A stretch of DNA of 64,000 nucleotides from Paraspadella gotoi (GCA_051294375.1 CM119269.1:4094626-4158625), one strand, 5' to 3'; numbered from the stretch's first letter, positions 24,191-37,600 are shown. The notes: generated by a model from the letters alone, not told the origin. Numbers and translations are program-made.

Positions 24191-24329
24191 TCGGGTGAGG
24201 GAGAGGGAAGCTTGAGCGAGAAGAGGGAGGGTGAGGGAGAGGGGAGTGAGGGGGTGCATGATTGTGCTTAGAATTAGCGAGGGCCCTGTGAATATTTTCC
24301 ATCATTCACCCTATCTCTTATAAATATAA

Positions 24330-25190
24330 TGTAGTCATTCTGGCTTGATAGCGAGGCCCTGTGATATTTTCCGTCATCCACCCTACTAAGCTTCTCATAG
24401 TGTAGTCGTTCTGGCTTGATACGAGCCCTGTGATATATTTTCCATCATCCACCTTACTAAGCTCCATAGTGTAGTCGTTTCTGGCTTGATAGTGAGGCCC
24501 TGTGATATTTTCTGTCATCCACCCTACTAAGCTCTTACAGGGTAGTCGTTTCTGGCTCGATAGCGAGGCCCTGTGATATTTTCCGCCTATCTCTACCCTA
24601 CTAAAGCTCTCATAGTGTTAGTCGTTCTGGCTTGATAGTGATGGCCCTGTGATATTTTCCGGTCATCCACCCTATTAAGCTCTTATAGTGAAGTCGTTTC
24701 TGGCTCGATAGCAAGCCCCAGTGATATTTTCCGTCATCCACTCCTATAAGCTCTCATAGTGTATGTCGTTCTGGCTCAATAGCAAGCCTGTAATATTTTC
24801 TGTCATCCACCCGACTAAGCTCTTATAGTGAAGTCGTTCTGGCTCGATAGCAAGGCCCAGTGATATTTCCATCATCACCTAAATTAAGCTCTTAAGTGAA
24901 GTCGTTCTGGCTATGATAGCAAGGACCCAGTGATATTTTTCCGTACATCCACCCTACTAAGCTCTCATAGTGTAGTCGTTTTCTGTGCTCCGATAGCAAG
25001 GCCCTGTGATATTTTCACTCATCCACCCTCTAAGCTCTCATAGTGAAGTCGTTCTGGGCTCGAAAGCAGGGGGCCCTTGTGATATTTTCCTTCATCCACC
25101 CTACTAAGCTCTTACAGGGTAAGTCGTTCTGGCTTTGATAGTAGGCCCTGTGATATTTTCCGTCATACACTCCTACTAAGCGTCTTATAT
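24330..25190. repeat. Minisatellite, unit about 70 bp
   Basis: About twelve units containing CCCTGTGATATTTTCCGTCA and CCACCCTACTAAGCTCT, with many indels between units. Single or double inverted units occur at 28448-28620 and 30755-30866, and forward units at 29430-29496 and 45190-45400. It lies in the intron between the acidic and the Ser/Pro-rich exon. Confidence 0.85.
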
Positions 25191-25606
25191 CTGGGGTATG
25201 GAGAAACTGGAGGAAGAAATGGGAGGGAAGAATGAGAACGCGTTGAGGAATTAAGGGAGAAGGAAAGTTAAGAGGGAGAGAAAGGGGAGGAAAGGATGAA
25301 AGAGGTAGGGGTGTGAGGATGATAAGTGCGTTAGGTAGGTAGGTAATTACTCGAAGTGATGACGAGGCAGGAATGTGGGTGAGGTCATGAAATAGTAAAA
25401 GAAGAGGTGTGGAAAATTTCCTTTTCTAATTTTGAGACATGCTTTTTTTGGTTTTTTTCTGCTTTTACTGGTTTTTTTTTTTATTTCCTTTTTTTGTGTT
25501 TTAATAATAGCCATTTATCATATAATACAATTAATATTCAGTTTTACTTAACTATTTCGCGCACCGTGTTTTCTCTCACCCGCCCTCCTCTCCCATATCA
25601 TCTCCA

Positions 25607-25845
25607 GACGATCCGATCCACCACCCCGATCCTTCACAATCCCGCAACGCAGCCTCGACGGGGTCCGGTCACGGCCGGACTGTTTGGGCCGGAGGACGCC
25701 CCTGCGGACTCAATCGTGGCGGCGTGAGTTTCATGTTCCGCGACGCTTCGCCGGACCCGTCGGCGTATCGGTACCGCGGAGGGAAGGACTCCCCGCCGCT
25801 GCGGACTCGTCCGGATTTTTGGCCTCCCGCGATGCCGGGTCGAAG
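25607..25845 (+). pseudogene. Noisy forward copy 1 of the Ser/Pro-rich exon
   Basis: Inverted homologue of 30117-30341 with frame-breaking indels. It follows the acidic exon copy in the order expected for one gene on the plus strand. Confidence 0.7.
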
Positions 25846-26313
25846 GGATCCGGATTTCCGGGCCGAGCTTTGACATTTATTTACTTTCTTTGTCGGGTAT
25901 ACTTGTTTTTTTTTTGTAATATTTTTTTTTTTTTTTTTCTTTTCCTAATTGTAACAGTTAAAAATAGCAAAAGTACACAGAAGTTTCTCTTCTTTATTAT
26001 CTTCAAAGAGTTTTATTTTTATCCAATTAACAAAATCATTTATAAAAGAAATGTTTAAAATAAAATCAGTCGATACCTTAAATTTATTTTATTCATTCCT
26101 AGTTTTTTTTTTCTTATATTTTTTTTGTTATAAAAGCTGAAATCTTTTTAAAATTAGATCTTATCCTTTTTGTAGAAAAAAAATTTTAAATTTGAAAAAA
26201 GATTGTTCTGTCTTACACAATTTTTTAAAGAAAATTAAGCTCGCTGATTTTTATCGAATTTTTTTAACTACTTTCCCAAATTGATTACNNNNNNNNNNNN
26301 NNNNNNNNNNNNN

Positions 26314-26329
<16 letters not shown>

Positions 26330-26351
<22 letters not shown>

Positions 26352-27463
26352 GCAACTAAGAAGAACTGTTAGATTCGAGTTGCGGTGTGGCGGTTTGAAG
26401 ATTAGAACCTTTTGACGACTTGGCAAAAAATACTAACGACAAAGACGACGATGATAACAGCGACGACAAAGATGACGACGACGACTGGAACAAAAGGCTT
26501 TCAGATTTCCATCGAAACTCAATGGAAAGAGAAACCGAATTGAATGTAATTATCGAGAAGGGAGAGACAAGACAACCTGTGAAACATAATCGTCATCGAC
26601 ATTGAGATCTCTCTCTCTCTCTCTCTCTCTNNNNNNNNNNNNNNNNNNNNNNNNNNNNNNNNNNNNNNNNNNNNNNNNNNNNNNNNNNNNNNNNNNNNNN
26701 NNNNNNNNNNNNNNNNNNNNNNNNNNNNNNNNNNNNNNNNNNNNNNNNNNNNNNNNNNNNNNNNNNNNNNNNNNNNNNNNNNNNNNNNNNNNNNNNNNNN
26801 NNNNNNNNNNNNNNNNNNNNNNNNNNNNNNNNNNNNNNNNNNNNNNNNNNNNNNNNNNNNNNNNNNNNNNNNNNNNNNNNNNNNNNNNNNNNNNNNNNNN
26901 NNNNNNNNNNNNNNNNNNNNNNNNNNNNNNNNNNNNNNNNNNNNNNNNNNNNNNNNNNNNNNNNNNNNNNNNNNNNNNNNNNNNNNNNNNNNNNNNNNNN
27001 NNNNNNNNNNNNNNNNNNNNNNNNNNNNNNNNNNNNNNNNNNNNNNNNNNNNNNNNNNNNNNNNNNGTGGTCAATGGTCAATATTTGCAAGAGGCCAGTC
27101 CGTGTGAGTCATGAAACAAAAGAAACGAAGACAAATGAATTGAAAATTTGAAATTAAATTATGTACAAATGATGAATTTAAAAGTCAGAAAGCGATGATT
27201 TCAAAAATCGAGGAGACGACAAACAGAAGGACGCAATAAACTAATTACGCCTTCGACGACGACGACGACGACCAATACGACGATAACATTTACAACGACA
27301 ACGAATCGAAGCCAAGACAAAGATGGCGCCCGACTCGTCGGTGTCGCCTTTCACTTTTCGTTGACGTAACAGCAGAAACGACGTCAAAATCGGCGCCGTC
27401 GTCAAAGCGCGTCCGTCGCCATGGTAACTCAGGCCGAACGTCTCGCATTGGAGAGTGGAGAAA

Positions 27464-27498
<35 letters not shown>

Positions 27499-27620
27499 TA
27501 AAACCTTGGATAATAACAATGAACAAAATAAATACAAAGCGAATTGCCGAGAAAACGATTGTCGAGAAAAAATAGGATTTTGACCATAAATGATGGGATT
27601 CTGAGGCTTGAACATTGCAT
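26330..27620. repeat. Clean copy of the 19.1-20.4 kb block, inverted relative to it, with an internal gap
   Basis: Includes (CGA)n near 27465-27497 and an N run (26631-27066). Triplet arrays are regular here but broken in the 19-kb copy, which is why I call this one the cleaner copy. No gene is supported in it. Confidence 0.65.
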
Positions 27621-27909
27621 TGCATTACATTGTATGTAGAAAATGTTTATTATTTTATTATTATTATTATTATTTTATTATTTTATTTTTTTATTATTCT
27701 GAGGCTTGAACATTGCATTGCATTACATTGTATGTNNNNNNNNNNNNNNNNNNNNNNNNNNNNNNNNNNNNNNNNNNNNNNNNNNNNNNNNNNNNNNNNN
27801 NNNNNNNNNNNNNNNNNNNNNNNNNNNNNNNNNNNNNNNNNNNNNNNNNNNNNNNNNNNNNNNNNNNNNNNNNNNNNNNNNNNNNNNNNNNNNTCTCAAA
27901 CCTGATTTG

Positions 27910-28005
27910 GGATCGAAAAAGGAGACCCGGCTTCGCCCGGATCTCGAACTTTCTCTCGATTTCGTTTCTCCGTCGCCGAGAATTCCCTGAGCAAAGTGGG
28001 TGAAG
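27910..28005 (+). CDS. Possible exon, Ser/Phe/Arg-rich, unidentified
   Basis: Reads GIEKGDPASPGSRTFSRFRF then SVAENSLSKVGE and a perfect donor (GTAAGT), phase 1 at both ends. The left border TTTGG lacks an AG. Its inverted noisy copy at 20730-20990 has GATTAG there. The phase fits between the 19718-19781 and 28698-28874 candidates. Confidence 0.4.
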
Positions 28006-28697
28006 GTAAGTTAAAAGATTACAAGTTGAAACCGAATTTGGGGCAAAGTTCGAAGAGATTAAGAATTATAAACAAAGTCGCGTTCGGTTATGGGGAAATT
28101 AAAAAAAAAAGGTTATTAGAATTGGGATGAGATAAATTGATAATATAAATTAGGCGATGAGATTTAAAATTTTAAATANNNNNNNNNNNNNNNNNNNNNN
28201 NNNNNNNNNNNNNNNNNNNNNNNNNNNNNNNNNNNNNNNNNNNNNNNNNNNNNNNNNNNNNNNNNNNNNNNNNNNNNNNNNNNNNNNNNNNNNNNNNNNN
28301 NNNNNNNNNNNNNNNNNNNNNNNNNNNNNNNNNNNNNNNNNNNNNNNNNNNNNNNNNNNNNNNNNNNNNNNNNNNNNNNNNNNNNNNNNNNNNNNNNNNN
28401 NNNNNNNNNNNNNNNNNNNNNNNNNNNNNNNNNNNNNNNNNNNNNNNAAAATATCACAGGGCCTCGCTATCGAGCCAGAATGACTACCCTGTAAGTGCTT
28501 TGTAGGGTAGATGACGGAAAATATAACAGTGCCTTGGTATCGAGCCAGAATGACTACATTATATTTATAAGAGATTAGTAGGGTGAATGATGGAAAATAT
28601 CACAGGGCCTCGCTATCAAGCCACAACGACCCCTCACTCCCCTTCTCCCTCACCCTCCCTCTTCTCCTCAACTTCCCTCTCCCTCACCCGAACTCAC

Positions 28698-28874
28698 CCG
28701 CCTCCTCGGACGCCTTGAGATTGAGCGTGTCGCACAGAGGGACGTCGATCTCGATCGTGTTGGGTTGCTCCGAGGCGAGGTTGCTGAGGCGCTCCCTCTC
28801 GACAATGTCGTCGATCATGTCCTCCATCTCGTCGATGTCCATCTCCTCCTCATCCTCTTCCTCCTCCTCCTCGG
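28698..28874 (-). CDS. Exon of an acidic protein, unidentified (HCN tail candidate)
   Basis: Acceptor CTCCTCCAG, then a Glu/Asp run (EEEEEEDEEEMDIDEMEDMI), VERERLSNLASEQPNTIEID and VPLCDTLNLKASEE, donor GTGAGT. The frame is open throughout and GC-rich, unlike its flanks, and phase 1 at both ends matches the neighbours. I know no family with this sequence. A noisy copy on the plus strand lies at 24008-24190. Confidence 0.6.
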
Positions 28875-30116
28875 CTGGAGGAGAGGAGGGAGTTGAAGGT
28901 AAATAGAAAGAATTATGAATAAAATGATTTAATTAAATATTCATGGGAAAAATTAACTAAATTAATTTATACTTTTTGTTTACAAATAAAAAAGGAATAA
29001 ATTGAGTGAATGAATGTATTAAAAGAAAAAAAATATAAAATATAATGCTTATGTACAACTATTAGATAAAATAATTATAAACAGAACTAGAAATATTTCT
29101 TTTTGAATAAAAAATATATTAATATAAATAACCAAATGGCAGCTGATAAAACGCTTCAGAATTTAGCAATATCTAAATTTGACAAAAAAAGAACAATTTT
29201 TGGAACAATAGAAAGGTTTTAATTTGGCAAAAAACCTCTTTGATTTTCACCTATAAAAACAAAAGCACACGAGACGAACGCGCACGTTTTTTTCGCCTCC
29301 GCATTCGCCTCCCCTTCTCGCCCAATTTTTTGACTCTTGTCCAAGTTCGCCACCTCAAAAAACATGCGCCTGCCGCGCGTTTTCACTCCGCCCTCCGCGG
29401 ATCGCGTCTGCATCTCTGCCTGTGATATTTTCACTTCATCCACCCTACTAAGCTCTCTCATAGTGAAGTCGTTCTGGCCCTCGCGAACGCAGGCCCNNNN
29501 NNNNNNNNNNNNNNNNNNNNNGGGGAGGAATTTGATTGAAGGGAGGAATCAAAGAAGAAAAGAAAAGAAGTTAAGGGGACCAAGTGAACATGGGGGGTAA
29601 AAAGCTGAAAACATAACGTTTGACCCTTTAACTTAAGCTGGTTCTGATCATATAATTTTTTTTTCTATAATCATTTGGGAAAGTAGTTAAAAAATTCGAT
29701 AAAATCAGCGAGCTTAATTTTCTTTAAAAAATTGGTAAGAAGAAAATCTTTTTCAAATTTAAAATTTTTTTGCTAAAAAAGGGTAAGATCTAATTTTAAA
29801 AAGATTTTCAGCTTTTATAACAAAAATTTAAAAGAAAAAAAAACTAGGAATGAATAAAAATTTAAGGTATCGACTGATTTTATTTAAACATTCTTTTAAA
29901 ATGATTTTGTTAATTGGATAAAAATAAAACTCTTTGAAGTAATATAAATATAAAAAGAAGAGAAAGATTCTGTACTTTTGCTAAATTTTTAACTGTTACA
30001 ATTAGGAAAAGAAAAAAAAAAAAGGAAAAAAAAAATATTACAAAAAAAAAACAAGTATACCCGACAAAGAAGTAAAAAAATGTCAAAGCTCGGCCGGAAA
30101 TCCGGATTCCCCTCAC

Positions 30117-30341
30117 CCGGCATCGGCGAGGCCAAAAATCCGGACGAGTCCCGCAGCGGCGAGGGAGTCCTTCCTCCGCGGAACCGATACGCCGACGGGA
30201 CCGGCGAAGCGTCGCGGAACATGACCGCCGCCACGATTGAGTCCGCCAGGGCGTCCTCCGGCCCCAAACAGTCCGGGCCGTGACCGGACCCGTCGAGGCT
30301 GCGTTGCGGGGATGTGAGGAGCGGGGTGGGGATCGGATCGT
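30117..30341 (-). CDS. Ser/Pro-rich exon, unidentified (same gene as the acidic exon)
   Basis: Acceptor ATCTCCAG and donor GTGAGG enclose 225 bases. In phase after the acidic exon it reads DDPIPTPLLTSPQRSLDGSG, CLGPEDALADSIVAAVMFRD, ASPVPSAYRFRGGRTPSPLR, DSSGFLASPMPG. SP and TP motifs suggest a phosphorylated cytoplasmic tail. Two noisy copies on the plus strand (25607-25845, 45822-46070) follow the expected plus-strand order. This clean copy lies on the minus strand and out of order. Confidence 0.6.
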
Positions 30342-31316
30342 CTGGAGATGATTATGGGGAGAGGGGGGCGGGTGAGGGAAAATACGGGGCGCGAAAAGTT
30401 AGTAAACTGAAAATTAATGTATTTATATGATAAATGGCTATTATTAAAAAAAAAAGGAAAATAAAAAAAACCCAGAAAAGCAGAAAAACACAAAAAAAAA
30501 GCATGTCTCAAAATTAGAGAAAGGAAATTTTCCCCCACCCTCTCTTTTACTATTTCCTTTGACCTCACCCACATTCCTGCCTCGTCATCACTTCGAGTAC
30601 TTACCTACCTACCTACCGCACTTATCATCCTCACACCCCTACCTCTTTCTCCTTTCCTCCCCTTTCTCCTCTTAACTTTCCTTCTCCCGTTAATTCCTCA
30701 ACGCTTCTCATTCTTTCCCTCCCATTTCTTCCTCCAGTTTCTCCATCACCCCACTATAAGAGCTTAGTAGGGTGGATGACGGAAAATATCACAGGGCCTC
30801 ACTATCAAGCCAGAACGACTACCCTGTAAGAGCTTAGTAGGGTGGATGACGGAAAATATCACAGGGNNNNNNNNNNNNNNNNNNNNNNNNNNNNNNNNNN
30901 NNNNNNNNNNNNNNNNNNNNNNNNNNNNNNNNNNNNNNNNNNNNNNNNNNNNNNNNNNNNNNNNNNNNNNNNNNNNNNNNNNNNNNNNNNNNNNNNNNNN
31001 NNNNNNNNNNNNNNNNNNNNNNNNNNNNNNNNNNNNNNNNNNNNNNNNNNNNNNNNNNNNNNNNNAGGAAAGGCGGTGACGAACTTGGGGTCATTTTAAG
31101 GGAAATAAATTAAGTAGTGAATAGGTGTTTAATTATGGGCGAATTATTTATTAATGTAACATTGATATTTCCAAATCATCTCCACTTGGCAAAAACTCTT
31201 TGGCGATTTTTGAAAAGTTTTCACAGCCTTCTTTTCATTAAACGTCGTTTCTAAACGATTCATAAACAATGTTTATTAAACGTACTTAGTTTTTTTTCCA
31301 TATTTAAAAAGAGATT

Positions 31317-31642
31317 TCACAACGCCTCCTCTTCCTCCTTCTTTCCCCGACAAAACTCCAACCTTCCGCTGGCGACGTCGAACCGCAGCAGCGGAAGACA
31401 CTCTCGATCCTCCTCGTCATTCGCCGCAGCCGACGCGGCGGACGACGCTGCCGACGACGCCGTCTCCTCCAGCAGATGAGCGACATTTCCGGGCGGCGTC
31501 GGCGGCGTCGGCGACGTCGGCGTGGTCACGGGCGACGGCGACGACGTCTCCCTCGAGCGGTGACGCTTCATCAACGCCGCGCCGCTGGAGGCGCGCCGGC
31601 TTTTGAGGATCGAGGCCCGGGTCTTGCAGGAGGAGGAACTTT
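31317..31642 (-). CDS. Last coding exon of the acidic/Ser-Pro protein, with stop
   Basis: The open frame SCKTRASILKSRRASSGAAL, MKRHRSRETSSPSPVTTPTS, PTPPTPPGNVAHLLEET, then Ala/Ser-rich, then EDRECLPLLRFDVASGRLEF and CRGKKEEEEAL ends at TGA. Ala, Pro and Ser content is high, with basic clusters (KSRRASS, KRHRS) that look like kinase sites. The 5' border is lost where clean sequence changes into repeat DNA near 31642. The noisy plus-strand copy (46690-47153) carries the missing start (NLKRRKGPKITFST). The protein is probably cytoplasmic; its function is unknown. Confidence 0.6.
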
Positions 31643-34150
31643 CCTCGTGTGTTTTTTTAACGGGATTTTCGATTCAAATCTGTGATTCACTTCTGTGACA
31701 TTAACAGTGACATTTGTCTCGCCCTTTTCACCGCTTTTAAAATTACCATTGATTAAAGTAAAACTCAACTCAACTCACTATGCTATACGTCGAATTATTA
31801 GATTCGGTCTGACTTACCAAGCGAGGCGAAACCGGTAACATTTTCAAAAAATTCGAGAACTCTCTCTTCTCTCTCTCTCTCTGTCTCCCACTTTCTGCCT
31901 TTTCTTTTCTTTCTCTCCCCCTTTCTCTGCCCTTCTTATTCGTTAAACAATTCTTGGAAAAAGCCTCGTTAAAAAACAGGTTTAAGAGATAACAACTTTG
32001 GCTTACGCCTTGAAAACTGCCGTTCGCTTTTGTAACTTTGATGCAACGAAAGCGAGCAGAAATTTAAGTGCGGATCGCCCTAATTTTATGAGCCAGTTTT
32101 TTGTCATGAGACCAAATAGTTTTGATTGTCGACTCAACGAAGAACGAGTGTTATTTAGATTCTGATAAATTAATAATAATTAATTAATTAATTAATAAGA
32201 TCCAAAATTTTTATTTGCAAGATTTTAAACTTAATTTTTAATTTGTATATTGGAAACTGTGAGCAGACTCTATTAATTCGAGGTGATTTGTACTGAATTT
32301 TTTTTTTTTTTTTTTGACATTTATATCGATTTTCGGTAATAAAAAAGTTAATAAAAGTCGTAATGGTTAACAATAGAAAGTTTTCAGGCTACAACAAGTA
32401 ATAAAAATTCCTTGCGAATAGTCACTGAAAAGTGCCATTTATTTTCAAGTAATAATTAACTTTCGATTAGCTCGTTTAAAAATGTGAAGGAAGCATTCTT
32501 TGACGGAACAAATACCGGATTTCACTTGTCTTTTTCTCCCGGGTCATTAAAAACGGGAGTTCAAAAGTTAAGCCAGGAATTATATTTATCTTACAACTCC
32601 GGTGCAACTGTGCACAATGATTTACAGCGGGAATTGTTTTGTTTCTTTTCGTTTCGTTGCGTTTGTAGCATTAAAGGGCGAATAGTTTTGTTATTATTTT
32701 GAACAAAGAATTTATTTTGTATGAAAAATGGACATGTCGGCTTCAATGTAAGCTTCATCAGCGCAAATGTGAAATTGAATTTTGATTTAAATTATATTCA
32801 AGGTTTGAAGTTGAGACGAGAGATGAGAGAGAAAGAGAGCAGAGAGAGAGAGATGAGAGAGACGAGGAGAGAGAGAGAGAAAGCAGGGAGCAAGTTTCCA
32901 AAAAGAATTTGAAGAAAAGTACAGTGGTAGACTGGAGAATAGGTTAAGGCTGAGGACAAGGAGAGTGAAGGAGAGTGACAAAGAGAATTGAAAAATTTGG
33001 TTCAGATTTTTGTTTACAGTAAAATTCATTTACGTAATGTAAATGAAACATTAATTCTTTTAAAATAGTAAACTATGAAAAATAAACAATTAAACTTAAA
33101 TTAATTTTTAGATTTAATAGGAGAATGAAAAATGAAATATCAAAGATAAAATTCAGCCTCCTTGTATTTTGATGCTAGTGCGGGAGTACAATAAGTATTC
33201 CCTGATCTAATACTTAAGGCGCAGTGGTCTTTCATACAATTGAAACATCTTTGAAATATTTTCCACTTCATTGATAGGGGAAGCCAGCGTACTCTGGGAG
33301 GAATAACGAGACTGTTGAGAGAGTCTTGATTTGAGAAGCTTGCAGGGACCTGCTATGTCTTTATCTTGGCTAAGAGTGGATGGGCGGGCCTTAAACAACA
33401 AAGCCTTCCAAAGTCAGGGGCAAGATAGCTTATTTATTAAAATGAATGGATAATTTTTATATTGCGTTGGTACCCAATTTCATAAAGATAGAGAATAGGT
33501 TAAAGAGAAAGAAAGTGAAAAATGAAGAAAAGAAAGAGCTCAAAATAGTAAGCTGACCCCCTCCCTTTTTTTGGACAAAGGAAAGGTACGGCACATGACC
33601 TGAAAGTCAATGAGATAAAATTATTCATTACATTTCTGAGAAAATTTCAATGGAGCAAATTTTTCAAAATGGCAAGAAAAGCATTAGTAATTAATTTTTT
33701 AATATTTATTATAGATAGGAATGTCAAAAATTTTTTTTTGGAAAATTTTTTATTTTTAAAAGCGATTCAAATAGCTTATGAAAAGTTATCTACACAAAGT
33801 ATAATTCTTTTTTCAATATTGGGATGATTAAGTGGGTTTAAAATGAGAAAAACCTTAAAAATAATCATCATCATCATCATCGCATGATTTTACAGTTTTT
33901 ACTAATTTTTACTAATTAAAACATCAAAAATTTAAAAAGTTGTAATTAATTTTTGCTTAACTCTTTTAAGCTCTAATCAGAATCATTAAAAAAACTTCAA
34001 AATATCCCAAATTTTTAACATTATTATAGCAAATATAATAATTATTAATTAGCGAATTACTCATCGGTTCGGAACATTTTTTTTGCAAAAAATATTAACA
34101 AAAATAATTTAATACCAATTAGTTAAATGCTGTTCCCATTTAAAATTTGA
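31643..34150. repeat. 2.4-kb repeat block, forward copy 1
   Basis: Nearly collinear with 47440-49953 and present inverted in three pieces at 42699-44640. It contains (TTAA)n, poly-T, a hammerhead-like core at 32731-32762, a GA-rich stretch and AT-rich DNA. No coding exon is supported. Confidence 0.8.
32731..32762 (-). ncRNA. Hammerhead-like core, GGCTT/AAGCC subtype, damaged copy
   Basis: Reads CTGATGAAGCTTACATTGAA then GCCGACATGTCC; lacks bases of stem II and of the GAAA box that the clean copy has. Probably sequencing indels. Confidence 0.5.
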
Positions 34151-34429
34151 ATTTTGTCGGCTCCCCGCTAAAATACGATAAACGATAAGGTGCTTGTTTC
34201 TTATTATTAAGACGGGAGAGAGATGCGTAGCAGCATTTGACAGTACCCGGTTTGATTACCTTACCTTTTCGCTGTTTTTTTTTGTTTTTTATTTTTTGAA
34301 TGCCGTTCTTGTCGTTGTTCTTTTTTTTTAAATTTGTCGCAAGTACAGTTTTTCGTCGTTTCGTTGTAGCATTGAAGGAGACGGGTGTTGTCGTTGTTGT
34401 TGTGAATACTTTATAAACATCGAGAATGA

Positions 34430-35267
34430 ATCAGCTAAGGAAAAGTATTTCCGAGGACAAAATATTAAAAATACAAATTGTACGAGACCGTCTCATCCGC
34501 GATCGGATTCGGCGTCCGTTCACGAAACTGTTTATGGTTATGCTTCCGTGTGCAAAACCTTGCTCGATAACTCACGCCCAACACTTCTGAACTTACTGAC
34601 CAAAGTCTGGCAGAATTGACGGGTAAATAAACAAGTCAGCCCGTCAAATCCCGTCCGCGTCGTATTAAAAAGTTTGATTGATTAAAATATACTAATTAAA
34701 ACACTTTTAATTCAATTCCCCCCCCCCTCTGTCCCAAACGCTTGCTCCCTTAAGAAACGCGATGGCCAGATTTGTCACTTTTCACATCCGCTAAAATCCG
34801 TCTTTCCGTCTTTCCTTAATAAAAACAAAGCGTTCGGCGCGAGACCCTTTCCTCAAATAAAAATAAAGTCCGCGCCCCGCTGCGATTCGCCGCCGGTTCG
34901 TACGGCCCTCAGCCTGCGTCAGATCTCGTTGACCACCGCGTGATCCCTTCCGCGCTCTTTCCACGCCAAGACCGGGACTGGTCTCCCTTACGGAGAGAAC
35001 CAAAGTTGTTTTCTTTTTAGTATAGGGATCTGGTTTTCTGACGACAAATGCAAATCGAAAGTTGGAAAACGATTTCAGAGCAAAAATCGTCAATTCGTAA
35101 TAAAAACGTTTTCCGAGGCTGTTGAGGCAGTGTGAAATATACCTCCCTACTTCGATGTTGTTCGCACTGAGGGCGTTGCTTAATCGAAGTTCATCATCAG
35201 TTCGTCGTCGAGTCGTCGTCGAGAAAAAAAAAGAAAAAAAGATATGATGAAAGAAAGCAAAGAATAA

Positions 35268-35307
<40 letters not shown>

Positions 35308-35454
35308 AGATAAGAACGGAAAGATAGAAAGAAATAATACATAAATAAATAAGAAACTATATAAATAAAAAAATAATTAAATAAATAAATAAATAATAAA
35401 TAAATAAACAAATAATAAATAATAAATAAATAAATAAATAAATAAATAAATTAA

Positions 35455-35489
<35 letters not shown>

Positions 35490-37600
35490 AATAAATAAAT
35501 AAAATAATTAATTATATAAAATTGGTTTACCCAATTTCATAAAATTCCGCTCCCTGTATTTTGATGGTAGGCGGAGTACTTTGAAATATAATTGCAACTT
35601 CCATTGATAGGGAAGCAAAGGTACTCTGCGGTAATGGATAAACGAAACTGTTGAGAAAGTTTTTTAATTGAAAGCTGCTATGTGTTATCTTGTAAGAGTG
35701 ATGGAGGCCTATCTAGGAATATCTACCGTACCGACAGGCAGTTAGACTTTCGAATTCCCAGCCCGAAGGTGGTAATACTAAAATAGCTTCCTTAGTAAGA
35801 CCGACGTATAATCCAAAGATCTTAATTAATCCCTTCACAACGATTTGATGTCTTTCAAATATAGTTTACTCAGACCATTCAAAATATAAGTCAATCAATT
35901 CTACCAGCTCTGTATATCCGTCTATTCTCCTCTGCATATAAAAATAATTGGACAAATTTCTCCCAGTCCCTTCGGAGAGTGAGTACATGAGACGTACCGG
36001 CGACGGAAATTCTTCTCCGCTTTTGCGCTTCTCCGCGCGGGGACAATTTTCAAAACAGTTCCTGTTTTCCTAATTATTGATTTCAAATGGTTTTTGCCGG
36101 GCGTCGGCCTCGAAATCGGTTCCAGAGTTCCCGGGACCCCCGAACCGGTTTTTAGTCGGATGTGCTTATCAGCACGATCCCGACTCTATAATTTCACTTT
36201 TGTCGGCGTCCGTCGGTCCGCCCCCTCAATCTTGTCGCGGCACTCACTAATATTCATGTTTCAGAACAATCGAATTATGATCAATATTATGCAACCAAGT
36301 TTTGAGCAAACAATGTCGGAACTGATTGATTAATTATGATTAATTTATCGGACTAATTGATTAATTTAACTGATAATTATTTGATGTAATTAATACACCC
36401 TGCATTCACATTTTAAAATTAAAAATAAAATAAAGCATAATCAATTAGGTTAAACAGGTTCTTGTTTTTAAACTCATCCACTCAAACGATTCCATTCGAT
36501 ACTTTGATTTCCTGCTCAATCACACACTTTCCTACCCACATACAAAATTCCATTCAATTCATTTTATTTTAATTCATTTTATTCAATTTCATTTTTATTC
36601 AATTCATTTTATTCAATTATTTTCATTCATTTCATTCCATCCAATTCATTATATACAATTATTTTCATTCAATTTATTTCATTTCAATCATTTTATTTCA
36701 ATTCATTTCATTCAATTCATTTTAGTCAATTCTTTTAACTTTATTCAATTCAATTTTATTCCAATAATCATCATCATCATTCAATATCATTATATTCAAT
36801 CATTTAATCATTCAGTTATTGAGTGAGGTGAGCAGTATATACAATTGCTTGAGTCAGATAAGCTTAGATATCATAAATTGAATTGTGATTTCTCAAATCC
36901 TTAATACATGTGATCATACTTTAGAATAGAACGTCAGATCGATTTTTATTTGAAATAATGTAATTGTAAACTTGATATTACAGGTCAATCGTTTCAAATT
37001 GAAAAACAAACAACTAAATTCTTAATTATTTATTTATTTTATTTATTAAAAACTAGATTTATAAAATTGTGTATAAGATCGTTGAAGGAACCATGCTGAA
37101 TTAAATAGCCCGTTTAGTCACTGGTATCGTAATACTACTTCATACCGACAATCGCATTACTTTAATCACATTCCCCTATAACTGGATAATCTTTTGCCCG
37201 AAGTCACGATCTCGACTCCCTTACAATATACCTCGAGCGCTCACATACAATTCAAATCCGTACCGGACATGACGTCGACCATGATGCAGTTGACCATAAT
37301 CGCGGACGGGTTAAGTCCCCCGATTCACGACGCTATGGCTAACTCACCCTAGCCTCGATCCTAAACGGTGAGCTTCAGGTCTATTCGCCTGTGAAACTTA
37401 TGTATTCATTCCCCGACGACCCCCCGCTGTTTCCTCCGTCTTCCTCCTCCCTTATAAATAGGTGAATGTACGTCCCCAAAAGAACGCAAGGTCTTATCCG
37501 AACACAATGACCAGTAGTAAAAACACAGCAGGCCGAAAAACACAAGTCGGATTTAAAAGGAAAAAAAAATAGTATTTCTCTTTAACGTGTTATTACTGCG
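34430..37600. other. Indel-rich inverted copy of 52640-55880
   Basis: The reverse complement tracks 52640-55880: the (ATTT)n/(AAAG)n arrays, the GC-rich islands near 34850-34990 and 36090-36240, and the ATTGAATAAAATG-type array all recur in mirrored order. No confident gene; the two GC-rich islands may hold exons (see findings). Confidence 0.7.
35400..35512. repeat. (AAAT)n tetramer microsatellite
   Basis: AAATA tetramer array, mirrored by (ATTT)n at 54567-54703. Confidence 0.9.

Noticed and set aside
26550-27114. Long open frames across 26.6-27.1 kb on both strands
   Set aside because: They consist almost wholly of N (26631-27066) and cannot be coding evidence.
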